Of a stretch of 50,443 nucleotides of DNA, positions 1 to 9,144 are shown piece after piece; position 1 is the first letter of the stretch; every line of letters starts with the position of its first letter. A program made the translations under genes and the position numbers. The notes below the pieces were generated by a model that had not been told where the DNA came from, searched no databases, and saw only the letters and a list, made by a program, of their open reading frames with translations. Origin of the DNA: Chitinophagaceae bacterium (GTDB lineage: Bacteria; Bacteroidota; Bacteroidia; Chitinophagales; Chitinophagaceae); NCBI GenBank assembly GCA_016787135.1, contig JAEUVK010000025.1, forward strand, positions 1 to 50,443, given 5' to 3'.

Positions 1-1398
1 TGCTGCGATCAGGTAAGTTTCTGCAGAACGGGCAAGTGTGATATCCCTGAGCCCATCTACATCATTAAAACCAGCCGTACGGGAGCCATCCATAAACTTG
101 CTGAGTGAGGGGAAGCGACGGGTATCATTCCATCCTCCGTCAGCTGTCACACCATTTTTGTAAGCCACATAAACATGAGGTATGGTCTTTCCCGTTCCGC
201 TATATACCACAGAATTGTTTAACAGGTTAGCAGAAAACCTGGTATCACCAGGCTGATTGATAACATACATAAGACCTAAATCACCCTGTACATAAGGTGC
301 AGTCGGTGTATTCGCATTCACTTTATGTTTTGTTCTGAAAGTTTTCCAGAACCTTGAATCGTTCTGCAGGTCGTATATCCTGTACATAAAAAAGTTAGGG
401 CACAGCCGGCTGAACGGACGGTCACCACTCAGGTCACGCTGCATTTGCGCTATATCTTCATAACGGGAAACATAATATAAATGCTGAGTGTTTATGCCAT
501 TGGCGGTCAGGTCGGAGGTAAACTGTGCAGACAGGATCACTTCACGCAGATTTTCATTGGCCCCGTTGGGAGCTGTGTATCTCCACAGATCACCATAGTT
601 AGGTGCCAGGGCATGATTGGCAATAACTGCATCACATAACGGGCCTATGGCGGCTAAGTCAGCTGCTTTGGTTGATGTGTTCCATGAATCATTGATCTCA
701 CTGGCGCGGGAAAGATACGCTTTGGCAAGAAAATGTGCCGCTGCGTCTTTTGTTATTTTAGCAGGAGAACCTGTATTACCTAACAGATTATAAGCCTGCG
801 TAAAATCAGCAATGATCACATCATACACATCTTTAGGCGCTGTACGGGTAAACTCTAATACCACTGAGTTGATAGGCTTTGTTTGTAAAGGCACTGCACC
901 ATATTGACTTACCAGTCTCAAATAATTATAAGCCCTTAAAAAATATCCTTCCCCCAATGCCGTCTTTTTAATGGCATCTGCGGTAGAAGCGCTGGCAGTT
1001 GCGTTTTCAATGATCAGATTAGCATGACCGATCCCTATATATAAATTATCCCATTGCGCTTCAGCAGCTACTGTATTGCCGTTGTTAGGTGTAACAAACG
1101 GACCAAAAGTATTTCCGTAAGAGTTGTACATCCCGTTGGAAGGATCGCCACCTGTGCGGAACTCATCGGTGCCATAGCACATGTAAGAAAACGCCATTTC
1201 TCCGTTGAATTGAGTAGCGAATACCTGGTGATAGGCACCGGCGACCAATTGCTGGATACCTGCATCTGTTTTATAAAACTCAAGATCCCTTGAAGTTTTC
1301 AATTCTTCATCCAGAAATGACTTCTTACATGAAGCAGTAACCATTACAATAAGAATGGCCGCCAACCCTATATTTGATATTTTATTTTGCATCTTCAT
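1..1398 (-). CDS. SusD/RagB-family starch-binding-like outer membrane lipoprotein (3' end cut by window)
   Basis: Surface glycan-binding lipoprotein that acts as the lid on a SusC-type TonB-dependent channel. I translated it from an ATG at 1396-1398; the frame stays open for 466 codons to the window edge, so the C-terminus is missing. The N-terminus is a lipoprotein signal with lipobox T-A-S-C followed by KKSFLDEE, which is typical of SusD. Further in come the usual tetratricopeptide-like SusD segments, such as ALGEGYFLRAYNYLRLV around residue 145 and AHFLAKAYLSRA around residue 225. It follows the SusC gene by 50 bp on the same strand, so the two form one transcription unit. The likely ligand is the glycan targeted by the neighbouring locus, but nothing here fixes it. 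An in-frame ATG two codons downstream is an alternative start. Confidence 0.93.
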   Translation of the reverse strand, partial: MKMQNKISNIGLAAILIVMVTASCKKSFLDEELKTSRDLEFYKTDAGIQQLVAGAYHQVFATQFNGEMAFSYMCYGTDEFRTGGDPSNGMYNSYGNTFGPFVTPNNGNTVAAEAQWDNLYIGIGHANLIIENATASASTADAIKKTALGEGYFLRAYNYLRLVSQYGAVPLQTKPINSVVLEFTRTAPKDVYDVIIADFTQAYNLLGNTGSPAKITKDAAAHFLAKAYLSRASEINDSWNTSTKAADLAAIGPLCDAVIANHALAPNYGDLWRYTAPNGANENLREVILSAQFTSDLTANGINTQHLYYVSRYEDIAQMQRDLSGDRPFSRLCPNFFMYRIYDLQNDSRFWKTFRTKHKVNANTPTAPYVQGDLGLMYVINQPGDTRFSANLLNNSVVYSGTGKTIPHVYVAYKNGVTADGGWNDTRRFPSLSKFMDGSRTAGFNDVDGLRDITLARSAETYLIAA

Positions 1399-1448
1399 AT
1401 TTTTTGATTGATAATTTTCAGATCACATTTATCAATTGAAATTTTCCA

Positions 1449-4400
1449 TTAAAATCCGGCATTGATACCAATTGTATAACCACGGTTAGAATACGTTGAA
1501 ACGGCATCCATATCCATGAATTTAATCTGGGAATATACCATACCCGGGTTAGTGGCCTGGAAATACACCCGGAGGTTCGACATGTGCATCGCTTTCACGA
1601 TTTTGTCCGGTAAATTATAAGCAAGTGAAATATTCCTGATCTTCAGAAACGATGCCTTCAGGTATCCTAACGAAGGGGAATAGGCATCGCCGGAGCCCAC
1701 AGAATAAAATGGCTTCTGGTATTCAGCGTCCTGGTTATTTTCTGTCCAGTAATCGATCCTCCGCTGGTTGCCACGTGCTGTTTGAGATTCTCCGCCCTGG
1801 TTGAACCAATAGTTCAAGCGGCCATAAATAAAGACTGACAATTCAATACCCTTATAATTAAAATTGTTTGTCATCCCTACCACCCAGCGGGGTGCTGTGT
1901 TGCCGATTACTACTCTGTCAAAGTTGGCGTCAATTTTATTATCACCGTTCTGGTCAATAGGTCTTACCTGACCCGGAGTAAATGTATTACCATTTAAGGC
2001 AAACTTACGCAGCAATGCTGTGTCAGCATATTGCCACATACCATTGGAAGCAAATCCATAGATGACCCGGATGGATTTGCCAATAAAAAGGTTATTAAGG
2101 ATGTCATTGTTTTTGCCAGAAGCTCCTTCATCAAGTTTGTCTTTCTGCCAGGTAACATTCAGGTTTGTTGTCCACTGAAAGTTTTTAGTAGACATGTTGA
2201 TCGTATTGAGATTAATATCAATACCCTTATTAGATGTCTGCCCGATATTGGTCAGTGTACGAAGATACCCTGTAACGGTTGGCAATCGTTGTAAAAACAA
2301 TAGATCCTTTGTTCGTGAAGTATAAACATCAATCACTCCCGAAACTCTTCTTTTTAATATGCTGAAATCGATCCCTACATTGTACTGGGTGGTTTTCTCC
2401 CATCTTAAATTAGGATTTCCTAACTGGTCAGTTGGTAAAGAGGCCTGGACCACACTGCCACCGTTGGCGTAAAAATATGGCACTCCAAATGTCAGAGTCC
2501 GGTATGGATCAACAGAAGAATTACCCGTAACCCCTACTCCAACCCTGAGTTTTAAGTCATTGACAAACGAAACATTTTGCATGAATTTCTCACGGCTTAA
2601 TCGCCATGCCAGAGCTGCACTGGGAAACAGATCGCCTTTATATCCTTCACCCAATTGCGAAGCGGCATCATGCCGTATGGATGCCGTTAATAAATATTTA
2701 TCATCAAATCCATAATTAAGCCGGGCCATATAGCTTCTTAACTGGCTTTCGGTTAATGGAGTGACACGGGTAATAGTAAGATTAGTAGAAGGCAGCGTTC
2801 CGTTATTCAGTTCATACCATTTTTGCGCTGCGAAGGGAATGCCAGTACCCACTATTCTCGTTACAGGGTTGGCAACATATTTGGTTGCACTTTGTAATAA
2901 AGTAAGACCAAAGCTATGCCGGTTGATCTCCTTGTCATAATACACCAGGTTATCGAGTGTCCATGAGTAGGTTTTGGTCTCCCGCAATGAAGCTCCGTTA
3001 ATACCACTGCTGGCTGCCGACAGGCCATCGATATAAATACCAATGGTAGAATCTGAAAGTTCAGGGCCAAAATTGAATCTGTATTTCAAACCTTTCAGCA
3101 CTGGATGAATTTTACCAAAATCCACTTGTGCATTTGCACTTCCGAATACACGCCGGGCCTTTCTTTGGTCCTGTGTATATTTCCATTCATCTACCACGGT
3201 CTTAAAGGCCACATCTCCACCCGGGTAAATAATTCTGTTCCCAGCAGAATCGAAGGGAACTGCCCATTTGAAAAGCGCTCTTGCTGAATTATAAATACTG
3301 TTCGCAGGCGTACCGACAAATGAACCAATTATTGTCTGCGACTGCCCGTATTCCTGTGTGCTCTGGCTAACATTCACACTTAAACCCATACTGAACCAGT
3401 CAGTCGCCTGTATATCTACACTGGCTTTGCCGGAGTATCTTGTAAACTTTTGACCGATGGAAGTGCCCTTGTTATTCAGATATCCGAATGAAGCGTATGC
3501 TTTAATATTTTTTGTACCACCGCTAACACTGATCGTGTTGTCGGAAGTAAGTCCCGTTTGAGATACTAGGTCAGTCCAATCAGTATTACCCACTTTTGAA
3601 CCATCCCATGTGCCGGTAGCCCAGCCCTGTGCAATATTCGCCCAGGCAAATCGATCAGATGTAGCCAGGAAAATATCCCTGTCGTTGGCAATAGTTGGTG
3701 CATCTCCTCTTGGTCGGCCTGTCGGGTTACTATAATAAACAGCCCATCTGCGAAAATCGATGTACTCGGAAGCTGACATGATAGGCGCCCAGTCCTTGAT
3801 CGTTTCAAAGGTAACCGAGTTATAAAAGTTTACCGACACCTTACCCGCCTTACCCTGTTTGGTCGTAACGATCACAACGCCATTGGCGCCCCTTGAACCA
3901 TAAATCGCCGTAGCTGATGCATCTTTCAGGATATCTATCGATTCAATATCGTTGGGATTGAGATACTCAATACCACCCGTTGACAAAGGAATATTATCCA
4001 CTACATAAAGCGGATCGCTGGTTGCATTCACAGATCTTTCACCACGGATCCTGATAGTACCAAAGGTTCCGGGCCGTTCGTTGGAGGTAATATCCACGCC
4101 AGCTATCTTACCCTGCATGGCCTGTAAGGCATTATCCACCGGGCGGGAACGGATGTCTTTCTGATTGATGCCGGCAACGGAACCGGTCACATCTTTCTTT
4201 TTGACTGTTGCGTAACCGATCACCACCACATCTTCCAGCGCACCGGCACTTTGAACCACCGTGATCGTAACCGTTGATTGCCCGCGAAGCGGGTATTCTA
4301 ATTCAGCAAAACCAATATGACTGATGACCAGTGTCGAGTTTTCTGATGGAGCATTTATCTCAAAGCTTCCATCGGGTTTTGTAGCTGTAACCGTGTTGGT

Positions 4401-4589
4401 ACCTTTTACACTGACAGTAGCGGCATCAACAGGCTTTCCCGATTCATCGTTTACTTTACCTTTTACCTTAAAATTGTTTTGAGAAAAAGAAGATAGAGAG
4501 AAAAAAACCAGAAATATGAGTATGCTCATACCCCTGCATAGTGCAGTTGTCAAATTCATATAGCAGCTGTTAGGGTTAAAAAATTCCAT
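1449..4589 (-). CDS. SusC/RagA-family TonB-dependent outer membrane transporter
   Basis: Outer membrane channel that imports oligosaccharides with TonB energy, partnered by the SusD lipoprotein just downstream. About 1046 aa, a normal length. Order: signal peptide ending near FSQ (about residue 37), carboxypeptidase D regulatory-like domain (about 40-125), and a plug domain with VVVIGYATVKKKDVTGSV and ILKDASATAIYGSRGANGV. A long beta-barrel follows, ending in an aromatic residue (NAGF). The start is the ATG at 4587-4589; a TTG lies one codon upstream. A Met 10 codons further in (about 4559) directly before the hydrophobic signal is a credible alternative. The gene is divergent from the HTCS, which probably controls it. 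The barrel is recognisable only at family level, so the substrate is not readable. Confidence 0.95.
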   Translation of the reverse strand: MEFFNPNSCYMNLTTALCRGMSILIFLVFFSLSSFSQNNFKVKGKVNDESGKPVDAATVSVKGTNTVTATKPDGSFEINAPSENSTLVISHIGFAELEYPLRGQSTVTITVVQSAGALEDVVVIGYATVKKKDVTGSVAGINQKDIRSRPVDNALQAMQGKIAGVDITSNERPGTFGTIRIRGERSVNATSDPLYVVDNIPLSTGGIEYLNPNDIESIDILKDASATAIYGSRGANGVVIVTTKQGKAGKVSVNFYNSVTFETIKDWAPIMSASEYIDFRRWAVYYSNPTGRPRGDAPTIANDRDIFLATSDRFAWANIAQGWATGTWDGSKVGNTDWTDLVSQTGLTSDNTISVSGGTKNIKAYASFGYLNNKGTSIGQKFTRYSGKASVDIQATDWFSMGLSVNVSQSTQEYGQSQTIIGSFVGTPANSIYNSARALFKWAVPFDSAGNRIIYPGGDVAFKTVVDEWKYTQDQRKARRVFGSANAQVDFGKIHPVLKGLKYRFNFGPELSDSTIGIYIDGLSAASSGINGASLRETKTYSWTLDNLVYYDKEINRHSFGLTLLQSATKYVANPVTRIVGTGIPFAAQKWYELNNGTLPSTNLTITRVTPLTESQLRSYMARLNYGFDDKYLLTASIRHDAASQLGEGYKGDLFPSAALAWRLSREKFMQNVSFVNDLKLRVGVGVTGNSSVDPYRTLTFGVPYFYANGGSVVQASLPTDQLGNPNLRWEKTTQYNVGIDFSILKRRVSGVIDVYTSRTKDLLFLQRLPTVTGYLRTLTNIGQTSNKGIDINLNTINMSTKNFQWTTNLNVTWQKDKLDEGASGKNNDILNNLFIGKSIRVIYGFASNGMWQYADTALLRKFALNGNTFTPGQVRPIDQNGDNKIDANFDRVVIGNTAPRWVVGMTNNFNYKGIELSVFIYGRLNYWFNQGGESQTARGNQRRIDYWTENNQDAEYQKPFYSVGSGDAYSPSLGYLKASFLKIRNISLAYNLPDKIVKAMHMSNLRVYFQATNPGMVYSQIKFMDMDAVSTYSNRGYTIGINAGF

Positions 4590-4819
4590 CAATAGTAAAA
4601 GGGTTATTTTATATGGTCATCCTGCACCGTCCTGAAAATATTAAGTTTTTTACGCAATCGTTCCCGGGACAAGTGTTATCTGTTCATAGACCGGTAAAAC
4701 TTTGAAGGACTAGTGAATTCAGGGAATTCAGATAATTTGCATCCTTGTACTATTGTTAAATGCTCTGCTGAACGAACAGTTTCCTTTAATTTGATAAATA
4801 TGATTTGCTGCCTGCAATT
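4590..4819. promoter_or_regulatory. Divergent intergenic region between susC-like gene and HTCS
   Basis: This 230-bp spacer must hold the promoters of the leftward SusC/SusD operon and the rightward HTCS gene. I found no exact TAnnTTTG -7 box in either direction. Near matches are TTAATTTG (before 4800, plus strand) and TAATTTGC at 4733-4740. The clearest structure is the tandem GAATTCAG repeat listed separately. The absence of a good -33/-7 pair is in keeping with activator-dependent transcription by an HTCS, but that is inference. Confidence 0.5.
4715..4731. repeat. Tandem direct repeat GAATTCAG-g-GAATTCAG, possible operator
   Basis: Two identical 8-bp units (4715-4722 and 4724-4731) repeat with a 9-bp period in the divergent promoter region. 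AraC-type output domains such as that of the adjacent HTCS commonly bind direct repeats, although usually with a period nearer 10-21 bp. The site lies about 125 bp upstream of the SusC start and 90 bp upstream of the HTCS start. The role as an operator is inference. Confidence 0.35.
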
Positions 4820-7800
4820 ATGAGAATCCGGTATATATTTTTTTGTTTCTTTTTACATGCCGGTATAGTTCATGCCGGGGATCCTGCTTCCACCAGATAC
4901 CTGGGAATAGAACATGGTTTGTCCAATAATGCAGTAACATGTATATACCAGGATCATAATGGTTTTATGTGGTTTGGTACTTATGACGGCCTGAACCGTT
5001 ATGACGGATATTCATTCAGAATATTCCGTAACATTATCGGCGACACTTCTTCTCTCAACGATAACCACATATATACTATTGAAGGGGATGCTGATCACAA
5101 TTTATGGATAGGCGGAGCAAAAGGGATCAGTATTTACAACCCGTCAAGATCTGATTTTTACAGCCCGCGTTTCAGAACATGGAATACAAGAGTGCTCCAA
5201 TCTGTCAACGAAGGTGTCGGCATGCTACGTTCATTCGGGCAAAGCGGTCTTGTCATGGCAGGTACTCAAAGCAACGGTTTACTTGTTTTTGAAAGAAGTA
5301 ACCAGCCGGGTGTCCAGGTCCCCTTTTTCTCTTTTAAAGGTCGTGAAGGAAATTATACTGTGACATCGATCGAGCCTGATCTTTCGCAGCAAACAGCCTG
5401 GGTATTTGTGCAACAAGCAGGGTTGTGCCAGTTTGATATAAAAACAAGAACACTAAGACTGGTTGATAATTCGATCAGGCAGGCTGATTGCATGAAGCTT
5501 GATAAAAAAGGCAATCTGTGGATCGGAAATGTAAATGGTCTGTACAGATATGATGTCAGCTCACAAAAATTCTCGGGTAATCTAATGCCTGCCCGGTACA
5601 GGGTCGCCGGCCTTTTTGAAGATAAACACCATACTTTATGGATAGCATCGGACGGAGGAGGTGTATGGTTTCTGCCCGATGCTGCAGACAAAACTGTTCC
5701 TTATTTATCACCCGAAGGAACGCCTTTGGTGAACAGTAATGCAGTTTATGCTTTTTATGAAGATGCTGATGGGAGGAAATGGATCGGTACGCTGAGAGGG
5801 GGTATCAATGTTATTCAGCCACGTACCAGTTCCTTCCGGCATATTACATATAACGCTTCCGGACAAAACAACATCATTAATAATTTCATTCTCTCCTTTT
5901 GCGAAGACGAAAAGAAAAATGTATGGATAGGTACCGATGGAGCCGGTCTCCGCTACTGGGACCGGGCCAGGAATACATTCACACAATACTCAAATAATCC
6001 TGCCGGTAATAATTCTGTGAGCAGCAATTTTATTACCAGTGTTCTCTGCGATACTCAAAATGATATATGGGTATCTGCCTGGTTTGGCGGGATCGATCGC
6101 CTGAAAAAGAATGCACGAAGTTTTGAACATTACACCTGCTTTAACCCCAATACCAATGCTGAAGAGAATAATGTATGGCTGATATATGAGGATGCACAAA
6201 AAAAGATATGGGCCAGCACTACCAATAACGGGACCTTATACCAGTTTGACAGGAATAATAACCGGTTTGAGCTTTTTGACGATAGGATTGTGAATATTCA
6301 GACCCTGGCAGAAGATACCCGTGGCAATTTCTGGGGAGGCAACTATACATCTTTGATACGCATTGACCGGGTAAATAAAAAGCACCAGACATTCTCTATC
6401 GGTTATCCTGTTCGCTGCATTCTTGAAGATAAAAACAATAATTTCTGGGTAGGTACTGAAGGAGGCGGCTTACTGCTATTGGATCGCAACGACGGAACAT
6501 ACCAGCGGTTCACTACTGCAGAAGGGCTGCCTAATAACACCATCCTGCGTATGCTGGAAGACAGCAAAGGAAATTTATGGCTCAGTACCTATAACGGGTT
6601 GAGCAGGTTCAACACCGATACAAAAACCTGCAGAAACTTTTCGCAATCGGACGGGTTACAAAGCAATCAATTCAGTTTTAATGCAGGGCTGGCATTAAAA
6701 TCAGGGGAATTCCTTTTCGGGGGCATCAAGGGTTATAATATTTTTTACCCGGACAGTGTCTATGACAGAAAAGAAACACCGCGTATCTTTTTAACCGGGC
6801 TTAAGATCAATAACACCCCGGCCGAAGAAGATGCCTCCTATGCAACCAGCACTACTTTTGCACAAACAGAATTGATCACCCTTCCTTTTGACAAAGCCAC
6901 CGTATCCATTGACTTTGTTGCCCTCGAATACAGCAGCGCAGATAAAATAAAATACGCTTACATGCTGCAGGGCTGGGATAAGAACTGGAATGATGTGAAC
7001 AGTGTACGAACAGCCAATTACTCAAGGCTGCAGGAAGGAAATTATGTTTTTAAAGTGCGGGTAACAAACGCAGACGGCATATGGAGCGAAGAGACCCGGC
7101 TGCTGCAAATAAGAGTATTACCTCCCTGGTACCGTACCTGGTGGGCTTACCTTTTATATGCTTTGGCGCTGACTGCCGCCGTTTACCTGTACATATTATA
7201 TAATAAACGACAGGAAAGATTACGCTACGAAATCAGGCTGGCACATCTGGAAAAAGAAAAGGAAAAAGAACTGACCGAGAGAAAGATTTCCTTTTTCACC
7301 CACATATCACATGAATTCAGAACCCCACTCACTCTGATCATCAATCCGCTGAAAGAGCTGCTTAAAGATAAGAGGGGGGGCGGCTCAGACAAAGATGTGT
7401 CAATGATCTATCGTAATGCAAGAAGGTTGTTAAGTCTTGTTGATCAGCTTTTGCTTTTCAGAAAAGTAGAATCGGTGGACCAACAGATGCGGGTTGAACG
7501 TTTTGATATGGCAGAAATATGCCAGGAAGTATATCTCAGTTTCAGCCAGCATGCTCTGGCTAAAAACATCACGTTCTTTTTTAACAGGCCGGATCATGAG
7601 GTGTTTATCTATGCCGACAAAGAAAAGATAGAGATCATACTGTTTAACCTCGTATCCAATGCCTTCAAGTACACAGGTGCGAGCGGCAAAATATCCATGG
7701 AAATAGCAGAACAGGAAAAAGACATTACAATATCGGTAAAAGACAGCGGCAGTGGCATCCCGCCGGATGCAGGTAATAAACTATTTGATTCCTTTTATCA

Positions 7801-8890
7801 GGCAGGTAATAAGGACAAGGCCTCACAGACGGGCTTTGGAATAGGTCTTTATGTTTCTCAAAAACTGGCACAGGCCCACAACGGGAAACTCAGTTATTCC
7901 AGTGAGCCGGGTAAGGGGACCGAATTCCGCCTGTTGCTGCTGAAAGGAAAAGGGCACCTGCCTGCACAGTATATCAGCGAAGATCATAAGGGAGGTGAAA
8001 CCATCCTGCATGAACTGGTGGAAGAACCTTTGACGGAAAACAGTATAACGGGCGAAGACCCCTTAAAGAAAAACAGGTCTGAAGTAATTGACAAACTTAC
8101 TTCCGATCTTCCTTCCATGCTGATCGTGGATGATAATGCGGAGATAAGGTCGTATATCAGGAATATTTTTGCCGGTACATTTAATATATATGAAGCCGAT
8201 GACGGGACGGAGGGTTATGAACTGGTGATAAAAGAAACCCCGGATATCGTTATCAGCGATGTGATGATGAAAAGGATGGGGGGGATCGAATTATGCAGGA
8301 AGATAAAAGAAAATGCTGCCATAGCCCACACCCCTGTTATATTATTAACTGCCAGCTCATCAGATGAGGCCCGGCTGAAGGGGATTGAAGGCGGGGCTGA
8401 AGATTATCTTACCAAACCTTTCGACAAAGAAATAATCGTCGCCCGTGTACAGAACATTCTCAAAGGCAGGAACCGGCTTCAGCAGTATTTTTTTAATGCC
8501 GTGACCTTAAAACCCAATACCTATATCGCCGGCGAACACAAGGAATTCATTGAAAGATGCATGACCATTGTAGAAAAACACCTCGATAACCCTGAATTCA
8601 ACATCCAGACCTTTTGTAAAGAGATCGGGATGAGCCATCCCGGTCTTTATAAAAAAGTGAAGGCCGTGTCAGGTCTTACCGTCAATGTATTTGTCCGGTA
8701 CCTGCGGCTGCGTAAGGCAGCCGAATTGCTCATCACCACCGACAAGACGATTGTGGAGGTCACTTATATTACCGGGTTCAATGATATCCGGTATTTCCGG
8801 GAGCAGTTCCATAAGCTTTTCGGGGTCAACCCATCTGAATATGTAAAAAGGTACAGGAAAGTATTGGGGGGAAAGCCAATAGATAACTGA
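4820..8890 (+). CDS. Hybrid two-component system (HTCS) sensor kinase-response regulator with AraC output
   Basis: One-protein glycan sensor and transcription activator of about 1356 aa. Order: signal peptide (1-20), about a dozen propeller repeats with N-x-L-W-I-G cores (30-690, two beta-propellers), a Y_Y_Y domain (about 690-765) and one TM helix (about 773-795, WWAYLLYALALTAAVYLYIL). Then come HisKA with FFTHISHEFRTP (His near 829), HATPase with NLVSNAFKYT and GFGIGLYVS, a receiver (about 1098-1215, IVDDN, phospho-Asp in VISDVMM, LTKPFD) and an AraC HTH (about 1255-1350). All catalytic motifs are intact. The start is the ATG at 4820; an upstream TTG at 4805 is less likely because the signal peptide begins at the ATG. 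It sits between two SusC/SusD pairs and probably activates both on binding an oligosaccharide in the periplasm. A run of seven G at 7374-7380 lies in the kinase region. Confidence 0.97.
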   Translation: MRIRYIFFCFFLHAGIVHAGDPASTRYLGIEHGLSNNAVTCIYQDHNGFMWFGTYDGLNRYDGYSFRIFRNIIGDTSSLNDNHIYTIEGDADHNLWIGGAKGISIYNPSRSDFYSPRFRTWNTRVLQSVNEGVGMLRSFGQSGLVMAGTQSNGLLVFERSNQPGVQVPFFSFKGREGNYTVTSIEPDLSQQTAWVFVQQAGLCQFDIKTRTLRLVDNSIRQADCMKLDKKGNLWIGNVNGLYRYDVSSQKFSGNLMPARYRVAGLFEDKHHTLWIASDGGGVWFLPDAADKTVPYLSPEGTPLVNSNAVYAFYEDADGRKWIGTLRGGINVIQPRTSSFRHITYNASGQNNIINNFILSFCEDEKKNVWIGTDGAGLRYWDRARNTFTQYSNNPAGNNSVSSNFITSVLCDTQNDIWVSAWFGGIDRLKKNARSFEHYTCFNPNTNAEENNVWLIYEDAQKKIWASTTNNGTLYQFDRNNNRFELFDDRIVNIQTLAEDTRGNFWGGNYTSLIRIDRVNKKHQTFSIGYPVRCILEDKNNNFWVGTEGGGLLLLDRNDGTYQRFTTAEGLPNNTILRMLEDSKGNLWLSTYNGLSRFNTDTKTCRNFSQSDGLQSNQFSFNAGLALKSGEFLFGGIKGYNIFYPDSVYDRKETPRIFLTGLKINNTPAEEDASYATSTTFAQTELITLPFDKATVSIDFVALEYSSADKIKYAYMLQGWDKNWNDVNSVRTANYSRLQEGNYVFKVRVTNADGIWSEETRLLQIRVLPPWYRTWWAYLLYALALTAAVYLYILYNKRQERLRYEIRLAHLEKEKEKELTERKISFFTHISHEFRTPLTLIINPLKELLKDKRGGGSDKDVSMIYRNARRLLSLVDQLLLFRKVESVDQQMRVERFDMAEICQEVYLSFSQHALAKNITFFFNRPDHEVFIYADKEKIEIILFNLVSNAFKYTGASGKISMEIAEQEKDITISVKDSGSGIPPDAGNKLFDSFYQAGNKDKASQTGFGIGLYVSQKLAQAHNGKLSYSSEPGKGTEFRLLLLKGKGHLPAQYISEDHKGGETILHELVEEPLTENSITGEDPLKKNRSEVIDKLTSDLPSMLIVDDNAEIRSYIRNIFAGTFNIYEADDGTEGYELVIKETPDIVISDVMMKRMGGIELCRKIKENAAIAHTPVILLTASSSDEARLKGIEGGAEDYLTKPFDKEIIVARVQNILKGRNRLQQYFFNAVTLKPNTYIAGEHKEFIERCMTIVEKHLDNPEFNIQTFCKEIGMSHPGLYKKVKAVSGLTVNVFVRYLRLRKAAELLITTDKTIVEVTYITGFNDIRYFREQFHKLFGVNPSEYVKRYRKVLGGKPIDN

Positions 8891-9144
8891 TCCTAAACCG
8901 GAAGCGGTCTTACCTAAGTTCATGAAATACATTTGCAAGCAATAAAGTCTTTTTTAGACTTACCCCCTCTTTTCATTCGATTTTACCCGTTTCTCAAAAG
9001 AAAAATCATATAGAACAAAGAATTTACCCCCCTTATTTTATCATTTGTCCCCCGTGAAAAAGAGGAATTCATAGTGACATTTATCTTGTTATTACCGGGA
9101 AGACATTAAATCCCAGTATTTATTTAATTACAAACTGCTGTCAT
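8891..9144 (+). promoter_or_regulatory. Upstream region of second SusC/SusD operon with repeated TTACCCCC elements
   Basis: A 254-bp spacer between the HTCS stop and the second susC-like start. It holds two TTACCCCC elements (8960-8967 and 9024-9031), each followed by a T-rich stretch with matching bases in register (about 19 of 29). Two related C-runs sit at 8984-8988 and 9048-9053. No clear terminator follows the HTCS. No exact TAnnTTTG box was found; TATCTTGT around 9081-9088 is a weak candidate. The repeats are plausible HTCS binding sites for this operon, but that is inference. Confidence 0.4.
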
